Origin: Methanoculleus frigidifontis
GTDB lineage: Archaea > Halobacteriota > Methanomicrobia > Methanomicrobiales > Methanoculleaceae
Assembly (NCBI RefSeq): GCF_030464345.1
Contig: NZ_VCYH01000005.1
Coordinates: 62,001 to 126,000, forward strand
DNA: 64,000 nucleotides
Direction of reading: 5' to 3'
Shown here: one piece after another, positions 43,258 to 50,219 of the stretch
Numbering within the stretch: position 1 is the first letter of the stretch
Layout of the letters: the number at the start of each line of letters is the position of its first letter
The notes under the pieces: model-generated
What the model saw: only the letters and a program-made list of their open reading frames with translations
Databases searched by the model: none
What the model was told of the DNA's origin: nothing
Translations under genes and position numbers: made by a program

Positions 43258-44196
43258 ATGGAATTACCGGATGTTCAATCGACCTGCCCGGATGTGCGGA
43301 TCAACCTGACACGGGTGGGCGTGAAAAACGTCAAAAAACTCGTCGAAGTTGCACGTCCCGGTAAACGGCCGGTCATATTCATATCTACGTTTGATGTTTT
43401 CGTTGACCTGCCGGGAAGCCTGAAGGGTGCGAACCTCTCACGGAACTTCGAGGTTATCGACGAGGTGTTGCAGCAGGCAACCGACGGTGAGGTAGAGGAG
43501 ATCGAAAACCTCTGCAGCGTCGTTGCCCGGCGGCTGCTTGATCGTCATGAGTATGCGGAGCGGACGGAGGTGCTGATGGTGAGCCAGTTTATGGTCCGCC
43601 GTGAGACTCCGGTGAGCGAGACGAGCTGCCAGGAAGTGGTGAACGTCCACGCGAGCGCCGTAGCTCAGCGAAACGACGAGTCTCCCATCATCAGGAAGAG
43701 TATCGGCGCAGAAGTGACCGGGATGACCGCCTGCCCCTGTGCCCAGAACATCATGAAGGATCATGCCACGCATGTCCTTGCCGGGCTCGGGGTTGAGGAG
43801 GAGACGATCCAGCGGTTCCTGGCGGAGGTCCCGATGGCGTCCCACAACCAGCGGGGAAAAGGGTTCCTTGCCATCGAGACCGACGACGATCAGCACGTCA
43901 GCCTCGAAAAGATCATCAAGATCCTGAAAGACTCGATGAGCGCGCGGATATACGAACTCCTCAAGCGCGGGGACGAGAGCTACGTCGTCATGGAGGCGCA
44001 CAAGAACCCGCGGTTCGTGGAAGACTGCGTCCGCGAGATGGCCAAGAAGGTCATCGCGCAGTTCCGCAACCTCGCCGGGGACTCCGTCGTTACGATAAAA
44101 CAGACGAATGAAGAGAGTATTCACCAGCATGATGCATACGCAGAGCGCAAGGCCACGATCGCCGAGCTCGTCGGAGAACTGGGGGATATTGTTTAA
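43258..44196 (+). CDS. mptA: GTP cyclohydrolase MptA (archaeal, FolE2-type)
   Basis: First step of the pterin branch of tetrahydromethanopterin synthesis: Fe(II)-dependent conversion of GTP to dihydroneopterin 2',3'-cyclic phosphate. The 312-residue length and the metal/substrate motifs TGMTACPCAQNIMKDHATH, MASHNQRGKGF and SCQEVVNVHASA match MptA/FolE2. GAGG eight bases before ATG 43258 is preceded by the nested dyads. It precedes the frh operon but an intergenic region of 228 bases with its own promoter separates them. Confidence 0.93.
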   Translation: MELPDVQSTCPDVRINLTRVGVKNVKKLVEVARPGKRPVIFISTFDVFVDLPGSLKGANLSRNFEVIDEVLQQATDGEVEEIENLCSVVARRLLDRHEYAERTEVLMVSQFMVRRETPVSETSCQEVVNVHASAVAQRNDESPIIRKSIGAEVTGMTACPCAQNIMKDHATHVLAGLGVEEETIQRFLAEVPMASHNQRGKGFLAIETDDDQHVSLEKIIKILKDSMSARIYELLKRGDESYVVMEAHKNPRFVEDCVREMAKKVIAQFRNLAGDSVVTIKQTNEESIHQHDAYAERKATIAELVGELGDIV

Positions 44197-44226
44197 TATC
44201 GCTCAAAATATAAAACATATTTTATA

Positions 44227-44255
44227 TTACGAATTTGTATTTTACTAATTCGTAA
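44227..44255. promoter_or_regulatory. Inverted repeat between mptA and frhA
   Basis: TTACGAATT (44227-44235) and AATTCGTAA (44247-44255) are exact complements separated by 11 bases, about 45 bases before the frh BRE/TATA. This spacing suits a regulator binding site; an mptA transcript-end hairpin is the alternative. Confidence 0.5.
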
Positions 44256-44296
44256 CACTATTCCGGCCTATTTTGCTATTTCCTTTTGTCATAAAA

Positions 44297-44310
44297 CGAA
44301 AGGTATAAAC
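44297..44310 (+). promoter_or_regulatory. BRE and TATA box of the frh operon
   Basis: CGAAAG (BRE, 44297-44302) followed by GTATAAAC (44303-44310) predicts initiation near 44332, giving a leader of about 90 bases. A second exact dyad, ACGTAC-CTC-GTACGT (44336-44350), lies at the predicted leader start. Confidence 0.6.
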
Positions 44311-44424
44311 TCTGTATTCTTCATAATGATTTTTGACGTACCTCGTACGTTTTACTGTACAGATTTGTGTGGTAACACCGGCATAGCAATGTGAACACCA
44401 AAATATCGGAATGAGGCGATATAA

Positions 44425-45792
44425 TTGTCGAAAGTTGTAGAGATTTCCCCAACTACAAGACACGAGGGCCATTCTAAGCTCGTCCTGAAAGTCAATGATG
44501 AAGGCATCATCGAGCGTGGAGACTGGCTTAGTATCACCCCCGTACGGGGCGTTGAGAAGCTCGCGCTCGGCAAGACGATGGAGCAGGTCCCGAAGATTGC
44601 ATCTCGGGTCTGTGGTATCTGTCCGATTGCCCACACGCTCGCAGCAACCGAGGCCATGGAGGCCTCGATCGGGTGTGAGATCCCTGAGGACGCGAAACTG
44701 CTGCGCTACATCCTGCAGTGTGCCAACAGGCTGCACAGCCACGCGATCCACAATATCCTGTCCCTGCCGGACATGTACATCCCCGGGACGGAGACCAAGA
44801 TCAACCCGTTCACCAAGGAAGAGCCCGTGAGGAGCGTTGCGCTGCGCATCCAGCGGCTCCGTGAGATCGGCCAGACGGTCGGCGAGATCGTCGGCGGCGA
44901 GGCAATCCACCCGAGCAACCCCCGCGTCGGCGGTATGTACATGAACATCACCCCCCGCGCCAAGGCCAAGATCTACGACCTTGCCAAGGAAGCACGGGTG
45001 CTTGCTCAGGAGCAGATGGAGTTCATGATCGCGGTCTTCAATGATTTCCAGAACCGCGACTACGTAGAAGTCGGCGGTGCCCAGGTGCCTGTCCCCGACG
45101 ACCTCGGCTACCACGACCAGGGCTACATGGCCACCGCCCCGATGTACGGCAGCTCCAGCCTTGACGACAACCCCACCTGGTACCCCGAGCGCTTCACCGA
45201 AGTGCGCCCCTGGGACTGGTACATGGGAGAGATGGAAGTCAGTGAGGAGGATCCGAACTACCCCATCGGCGGTACCACGGCAGTCGGTACGAAGACCTGG
45301 CCACAGATGCAGGCCTGCACCGGCGTTCCGCTCTATGACGGCCAGCCCGTCGAGGTCGGACCCCGTGCCCGTCTGGTCCAGTTCAGGAACTACGACAAGA
45401 AGGGTGCCATGGGTCTGCAGATCGCCCGGCAGATGGAGCTCCCCGACTGCGCATATGGCATGATCGAGGCCTGCGAGGCGCTGAACACCTCCGGAAAGGT
45501 CGTTGCGGACAACATCCCGCAGGGTGACGGTTCGCTCGGATGGGCGGCAAACGAGGCTCCCCGCGGAACGGACGTTCACCTTGCCCAGGTCAGAGACGGC
45601 CGCCTCGAGTACTTCTCGCTGCTCGTCCCGACGACCTGGAACTTCCCCACCTGCAGCCGTGCACTGACCGGTGCGCCCTGGCGGCTTGCCGAGGTCATAA
45701 TGCGTGCATATGACCCCTGCGTGTCGTGTGCCACACACATGCTGGTGGTCGACGAGGACAAGAGGATAGTGGCCCAGAAACTCATTCAGTGA
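44425..45792 (+). CDS. frhA: F420-reducing [NiFe]-hydrogenase large subunit FrhA
   Basis: Catalytic subunit of the FrhABG complex, which passes electrons from H2 to coenzyme F420 in the cytoplasm. NiFe ligands are Cys63 and Cys66 in RVCGICP and Cys432 and Cys435 in DPCVSCATH. The 17 residues after His438 form the C-terminal peptide that the protease FrhD removes. Neither pair contains selenocysteine. Translation starts at TTG 44425: it gives the family N-terminus SKVVEISPTTRHEGH, no in-frame ATG lies nearby upstream, and GAGGCGAT sits seven bases before. First gene of frhADGB. Confidence 0.96.
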   Translation: MSKVVEISPTTRHEGHSKLVLKVNDEGIIERGDWLSITPVRGVEKLALGKTMEQVPKIASRVCGICPIAHTLAATEAMEASIGCEIPEDAKLLRYILQCANRLHSHAIHNILSLPDMYIPGTETKINPFTKEEPVRSVALRIQRLREIGQTVGEIVGGEAIHPSNPRVGGMYMNITPRAKAKIYDLAKEARVLAQEQMEFMIAVFNDFQNRDYVEVGGAQVPVPDDLGYHDQGYMATAPMYGSSSLDDNPTWYPERFTEVRPWDWYMGEMEVSEEDPNYPIGGTTAVGTKTWPQMQACTGVPLYDGQPVEVGPRARLVQFRNYDKKGAMGLQIARQMELPDCAYGMIEACEALNTSGKVVADNIPQGDGSLGWAANEAPRGTDVHLAQVRDGRLEYFSLLVPTTWNFPTCSRALTGAPWRLAEVIMRAYDPCVSCATHMLVVDEDKRIVAQKLIQ

Positions 45793-45803
45793 GTGTTACG
45801 CGC

Positions 45804-46403
45804 ATGCTATTCCGCGAGATCGTGATTGCAGGGTGTGGAAACCCGCTCTTCGGAGACGACGGATTCGGACCTGCTGTAGTGGAGGAGCTCCAGAAGCTGC
45901 AACTGCCCGACAATATCAAGGTGATCGATGCGGGGCTCGGTGCTCCGCATTTCCTTTTTACTCTGATGGAGGATGCGGAGATTCCGGTGAAGAAGCTCAT
46001 CATCGTGGACACTACCGACTTCGGTGCGAACCCCGGTGACATCACCAAGCTCAAGCCGGAGCATCTGCCGCCCGGGACGTATCGTGACGCCCATTCGTGG
46101 GACCTGTCCGAGCCGCTGCAGCGATTAAAGGACGTTATTGACATCACGATCGTCGGGTGCCAGCCGAAGCGCGTTAGCCATGAGTATGAGTTAGGGCTCA
46201 CTGAGGAGGTTGAAAGGGCCATTCCCAAAACGGTACGTATTGTACTCGAAGAAATTGGGGTTAATTATGGGGCTGCTATCAACCATCAAAAGGATCATCT
46301 TGGGGCAATCCAGCGACGAGCCGGAGCAGAAGGACCCGGGGAAACCGGAGCCGGTGCAGACGGCGAGTCCGCCGCAGACGAAACCTGCAATGAAGCCCTC
46401 TGA
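45804..46403 (+). CDS. frhD: Hydrogenase maturation protease FrhD
   Basis: Endopeptidase that matures FrhA by cutting after the C-terminal His. The HybD-type start IVIAGCGNPLFGDDGFGPAVV holds the metal-sensing Asp, DTTDFGANPGD and the His in DAHSWDLSEP complete the site. The frame continues to 46403, giving about 40 residues (INHQKDHLGAIQRRAG onward) beyond the usual family end and overlapping frhG by 137 bases. GTG 45789, which overlaps the frhA stop, is an alternative start five codons earlier. Confidence 0.9.
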   Translation: MLFREIVIAGCGNPLFGDDGFGPAVVEELQKLQLPDNIKVIDAGLGAPHFLFTLMEDAEIPVKKLIIVDTTDFGANPGDITKLKPEHLPPGTYRDAHSWDLSEPLQRLKDVIDITIVGCQPKRVSHEYELGLTEEVERAIPKTVRIVLEEIGVNYGAAINHQKDHLGAIQRRAGAEGPGETGAGADGESAADETCNEAL

Positions 46404-47214
46404 TGTAAGTGTCGAAGAAAAGGTGGAAATGGAACTTAAGGAGGAGAAGCCTGTGGCAGATAAGATTACCATTGGTGAATTACACCTGAGCGGATGTACG
46501 GGATGTCTCGTGACGTTGGCAGACAACTACGAGGGTCTCTTCAAGCTGCTCGACGACTATGCGGATCTGGTCTATGCCCTGACGCTGGTCGATGTGCGCC
46601 ACGTCCCTGAGATGGACGTGTGCCTTGTTGAGGGATCGTGCTGTCTGAACGACGAGATCTCGGTAGAGGAACTCAAAGAAGCCAGAGCAAAATCGGCGGT
46701 CCTGGTTGCCTACGGTGCCTGTGCGGCATACGGCAATATCACCCGGTTCTGCCGCGGTGGTCAGTGGAACCAGCCCGGACAGGAAGCCTTCGTCCCCATC
46801 AGCGAAGTGGTGGACGTCGACCTGTACCTGCCGTCCTGTCCCCCGTGCCCCCAGGCAATCAGGAACATCGCCGTCATGGCCTACCTGCTCCTGAAGGGCA
46901 ACGACGAGCAGAAGGCGCTCGCAACCGCGTACCTGACGCCGCTGATGCAGCTCGCACAGCGTGGCAACGAGGCCTGCGGCTGCGACCTGATGTACGACGT
47001 CATCAACCAGGGTCTCTGCATGGGATGCGGTACCTGTGCCGGTACCTGCCCCGTCCGTGCCATCACGATGGAGTACGGCAAGCCGAACGTGAACCGGGAC
47101 CTCTGTATCAAGTGCGGCGCCTGCTACTCGCAGTGCCCCCGGAGCTGGTTCAACTTCGACGTCATGAACAACTATGAGGGCATCATCGATGCCATCAACG
47201 GAGCTATGAAGTGA
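46267..47214 (+). CDS. frhG: F420-reducing hydrogenase small subunit FrhG
   Basis: Electron-transfer subunit: N-terminal CTGC, GSCC and PSCPPCP bind the proximal [4Fe-4S] cluster, and two ferredoxin motifs, CMGCGTCAGTCP and CIKCGACYSQCP, carry two more. The start is uncertain. From ATG 46267 the product gains a 62-residue Pro/Glu-rich extension whose third-position GC looks coding. GTG 46453, preceded by AAGGAGGAG six bases upstream, gives the familiar start ADKITIGELHLSGCTGC (254 residues). I list the longer form, with the shorter as a serious alternative or second start. Confidence 0.92.
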   Translation: MGLLSTIKRIILGQSSDEPEQKDPGKPEPVQTASPPQTKPAMKPSDVSVEEKVEMELKEEKPVADKITIGELHLSGCTGCLVTLADNYEGLFKLLDDYADLVYALTLVDVRHVPEMDVCLVEGSCCLNDEISVEELKEARAKSAVLVAYGACAAYGNITRFCRGGQWNQPGQEAFVPISEVVDVDLYLPSCPPCPQAIRNIAVMAYLLLKGNDEQKALATAYLTPLMQLAQRGNEACGCDLMYDVINQGLCMGCGTCAGTCPVRAITMEYGKPNVNRDLCIKCGACYSQCPRSWFNFDVMNNYEGIIDAINGAMK

Positions 47215-47224
47215 GGTGACCAAA

Positions 47225-48112
47225 ATGGACGTACTCGGCAACTACAAGTCCGTCATATCCGCGCGTGCGGCAGACAAGGACATCCAGAAGAAGGCCCAGG
47301 ACGGAGGTATTGTTACCACGCTCTTCGCCTATGCACTCGAGGAAGGCATCATCGACGGTGCCATCGTTGCAGGCCCGAGCGACGAGCCCTGGAAGCCGGA
47401 GCCCATGGTCGTGACCACGAAGGCCGAGCTCCTGGCAGCTGCCGGAACCCGGTACACCATCAGCCCGAACCTGCAGCTGATCAAGGAGGCCACCCGCTCC
47501 TACGGTCTTGACCGTGTCGGTATCGTCGGGACGCCCTGCCAGGTGCAGGCGACCCGGAAGGCCCAGCTCTACCCGATCGGGATGCGTGACGTCGACGATA
47601 AGATCGCCCTCGTCCTCGGTATCTACTGTATGGAGAACCTCTCCTACCAGGCACTCGAGGCGATCGTCGAGGACCACTGCAACCAGAAGATGGAGTCCGT
47701 GAAGAAGATGGACATCGGCAAGGGCAAGTTCACGGTTTACACCGAGCGCGGTGCAGTCAGCCAGATGCCCCTGAAGTACATCCACAAGTATGTACAGCCC
47801 GGGTGTCACGTCTGCCTCGACTACGTCGCCAACCTCGCCGACATCTCGACCGGTTCCGTCGGAAGCCCCGATGGATGGAGCACCGTCTTCGTCCGCTCGA
47901 ACAAGGGTAACGCGGTCTGGGACGGCGCAATGGCGGCCGGCCTCTTCGAGACCAAAGACATGGAAGGTGTCAAGCCCGGTCTCGACCTCGTGAAGAAGCT
48001 CGCAACCGAGAAGATCACGAAGAACCAGAAGCACGTCGACGAGCGCAAATCGTTCGGTCTCAAGGCGGACGGGACTCCGAAGGCACTCAGGAACCCGTAC
48101 GAGACTCCCTAA
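47225..48112 (+). CDS. frhB: F420-reducing hydrogenase subunit FrhB (F420-binding)
   Basis: Carries FAD and a [4Fe-4S] cluster and hands hydride to coenzyme F420, completing FrhABG. The 295 residues show QKKAQDGGIVTTLFAYAL, VGTPCQVQATRK and the cluster ligands in PGCHVCLDYVANLADISTG. GAGGTGA eight bases upstream supports ATG 47225 over GTG 47216. It is the last gene of the operon, ten bases after frhG, and is followed by a T-run. Confidence 0.95.
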   Translation: MDVLGNYKSVISARAADKDIQKKAQDGGIVTTLFAYALEEGIIDGAIVAGPSDEPWKPEPMVVTTKAELLAAAGTRYTISPNLQLIKEATRSYGLDRVGIVGTPCQVQATRKAQLYPIGMRDVDDKIALVLGIYCMENLSYQALEAIVEDHCNQKMESVKKMDIGKGKFTVYTERGAVSQMPLKYIHKYVQPGCHVCLDYVANLADISTGSVGSPDGWSTVFVRSNKGNAVWDGAMAAGLFETKDMEGVKPGLDLVKKLATEKITKNQKHVDERKSFGLKADGTPKALRNPYETP

Positions 48113-48117
48113 ATACA

Positions 48118-48132
48118 CACTTTTTTTATTCC
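48118..48132 (+). terminator. T-rich terminator of the frh operon
   Basis: A seven-T run starting at 48121, eight bases after the frhB stop, is typical archaeal termination sequence. No hairpin precedes it. Confidence 0.55.
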
Positions 48133-48290
48133 TTTCAAGGAGCCATCCGTCCCGGCTTATCGGTACTGTTCCGGAAAGGAGAATGCGATCGGACGGATCC
48201 GACGGATCCATCCTTCACGCCGGACAGAGAGAGGCTTTGCTCTCAATAAGTGATTCTGTTTTTTAAATCCGGGTGAGAATTCGGGAACGG

Positions 48291-48737
48291 CTAGTCTCTG
48301 AATAACACGTTGTAGGTGACCGACTTTGCGTCGAAAAAGGTCTTGCAGAACTCAGCGGTCTTTGCTGGTCCGTACTCTTTGCAGCTGAAGATGTCGATGT
48401 ATGCCGCATCCGTCTCGTTTGCGAAGTGTGCGGTGATGCACGAGGTCTCAATCAGCTGGGTCATGGAGTACCCGGCCACCCTCTCGTTCGGGCCGAAGTG
48501 GATGATCTGCGGCTCGCCGAAGCGTTTCATGTCGATGAAGTCGCAGAGTTCGACGACGAACTGGTGGATCTTCTCTGCATCTCTGATCGCTGCGGGGTCG
48601 CAGTCCTTCAGGTCGACGCTCATGTAGAGACCCCAGCTGCCGCGCTGCCGGTACTCGGCGATGATCTCCTGATCGTTCAACGTTGTTGCCGGAGAGCTTC
48701 TTGCCGCGGCACTGTTTACCATAACATTGCTTTCCAT
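48291..48737 (-). CDS. speD: S-adenosylmethionine decarboxylase-like protein
   Basis: Pyruvoyl enzyme family that makes decarboxylated SAM for polyamines. Aligning the processing region with the bacterial/archaeal class, SCITAHFANE corresponds to SHISIHTWPE: the self-cleaved Ser (Ser99), His104 and Glu108 are kept, and FSC (Cys119) matches the catalytic Cys, all with the normal spacing. The His after the Ser is Cys here. The 148 residues are slightly longer than usual because of a Ser/Ala-rich start. AGGTG nine bases upstream supports 48737. Whether it makes the product needs testing, but nothing required is missing. Confidence 0.78.
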   Translation of the reverse strand: MESNVMVNSAAARSSPATTLNDQEIIAEYRQRGSWGLYMSVDLKDCDPAAIRDAEKIHQFVVELCDFIDMKRFGEPQIIHFGPNERVAGYSMTQLIETSCITAHFANETDAAYIDIFSCKEYGPAKTAEFCKTFFDAKSVTYNVLFRD

Positions 48738-49389
48738 AGTACTTTTCACCTACAGGAGGAATCCATCCGATCGAAATGATCTAAGTAGTTGTTATCGGTT
48801 CAGGTTTTAAATTTTTTTGTTGAGGAAATGATTTTAATCCCGTAATTTCGCAATACCTCTGTGTATCCCGTCTGGCTCGAGGAATTGATGGCTAAATATT
48901 GGCCTATTTTACAAAAAATGACTTTCCGCGTTTTCTTTGCCGTTGAGTGTGCGTTATACATCTAAAATTTCATACAAATTATGCAAATTTACAGCTATGC
49001 CTTTTCTGTGCCAGCGATGACCTCATCGGTCTTTTTCGAGTGTTCTGCGGCTTGTGAAAACGATCCGTATCCCGGCGGCGGGTGACCTGTCTCCCTGGAA
49101 TCCGGCGATTTCGAGTGGCTCTATCCTTGTCTTAAGACTGCACCGGGTTTTGTTCCCCCGCACGGTCGGATGCGCCCGATGACTACCGGTTCCGGTTCGG
49201 GCATCTATTTTTGGGTTGATTTCCCTCTGCCGGATGGAGCGGGAGAAACCCTCATATGGAAACACGGTGGCGTGCCGCAACCCCTCCCGCACTCTCTGGT
49301 GTTGCAAACCGTCCGGTGAGCGGATATCCTGGTACACAACGCGGTTCTTGTAGACTATCCAGCCCTCGGGGAGTGCCAGCAGCGAACGG
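48738..49389. other. Intergenic region, AT-rich then GC-rich, no gene seen
   Basis: The first part (to about 49010) is markedly AT-rich, with the speD promoter area and repeated AAATT/ATTTTAC words. The second part lies downstream of the zinc-finger gene and has open frames without starts or similarity. Nothing further is supported. Confidence 0.4.
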
Positions 49390-49563
49390 CTACGCAAGTC
49401 TCGGCCGGTCGCGGTGCTCCCTCTGGACATGCCGGTGGAGCTCGGCATGCGTGGAGAAGATCCTACCGCAAACAGGGCAGATGTACTCCCCCATCTCGGG
49501 CGGGATCTCAGGAGACCGCTCCCTGTCCCCGTCCCGGTCCGGGCGACACCTATTTTGCGTCAT
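49390..49563 (-). CDS. Small C2H2 zinc-finger protein
   Basis: A 57-residue protein with one exact classical zinc finger, C29-x2-C32-x12-H45-x4-H50, in EYICPVCGRIFSTHAELHRH; the N-terminus is charged (Arg/Asp/Pro-rich). The ATG overlaps the stop of the LigD-type phosphoesterase gene as ATGA, so the two are translated together. Such fingers bind DNA or protein. Single C2H2 proteins of this size occur in archaea but their roles are largely unknown. Confidence 0.75.
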   Translation of the reverse strand: MTQNRCRPDRDGDRERSPEIPPEMGEYICPVCGRIFSTHAELHRHVQREHRDRPRLA

Positions 49564-50156
49564 GCCTGCCTGCCCGCCGCGATCTCTTCGAGCGATCGGC
49601 CGGTCAGGACGGATCGCGGTTCGGTGGTGACGGGGTTCCTGTGCGGATTCGCCGCTTCGTCGTTTATCTTGACGAGCAGCCAGGCTTCACTCTTCCCGGT
49701 TCTGAAGCGGGTGAGGGCGTATCCTCCCCGGAGCTTCTCGCCTTCGAGCCGGACTGCGATATGGCCGCCTGCGATCGCCTCGGCAGCCGGTATCTCCTTC
49801 CCGCTCTTCTCGGTGATGTTGCGGTATGTTCCGGTGTCCCAGACGAGGACGGTGCCGCCTCCGTATTCCCCTTCCGGGATGACGCCCTCGAACCCGGCAT
49901 ACTCCAGTGGGTGGTCTTCGGTGGGAACGGCCAGGTGCTTCTCCTTCGGATCGGTCGACGGCCCCTTCGGAACCGCCCAGGATTTGAGCACGCCCTCAAC
50001 CTCCAGGCGGAGGTCGTAATGCAGGGTGCTGGCGTCATGCTTCTGGATCACAAAGATGGGGCGCCTGCCTGCCTCTTCCTCTCCGGGAACGGGTTCGGGC
50101 GTACGCGCGAAGTTTCGCTTCTCGTGGTACTCCTTCAGTGTATCCTCGTCTGCCAT
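49560..50156 (-). CDS. LigD-type 3'-phosphoesterase domain protein
   Basis: Stand-alone version of the phosphoesterase module of bacterial DNA ligase D, which trims 3'-phosphate and ribonucleotide ends before sealing. The active site lies in FVIQKHDASTLHYDLRLEVEG (His, Asp, His) with later residues in AGFEGVIPEGEYGGGTV. About 198 residues. ATG 50156 is preferred to 50195 since GGAGAG lies about ten bases before it. No ligase or polymerase domain is attached. Flanked by a HerA-like ATPase upstream and a zinc-finger protein downstream on the same strand. Confidence 0.87.
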   Translation of the reverse strand: MADEDTLKEYHEKRNFARTPEPVPGEEEAGRRPIFVIQKHDASTLHYDLRLEVEGVLKSWAVPKGPSTDPKEKHLAVPTEDHPLEYAGFEGVIPEGEYGGGTVLVWDTGTYRNITEKSGKEIPAAEAIAGGHIAVRLEGEKLRGGYALTRFRTGKSEAWLLVKINDEAANPHRNPVTTEPRSVLTGRSLEEIAAGRQA

Positions 50157-50219
50157 CGGCATCGTCTCTCCGGTCGTACCAGGGGGGGTGTTCATCCCTG
50201 CAGATAAGTATTGCCCTGT

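Noticed and set aside
44245-45738. Long open frame on the minus strand opposite frhA (497 codons)
   Set aside because: It lies wholly over a gene with certain function; its composition (Val/Gly/Asp-rich, no motifs) is the usual antisense shadow of a GC-rich gene.
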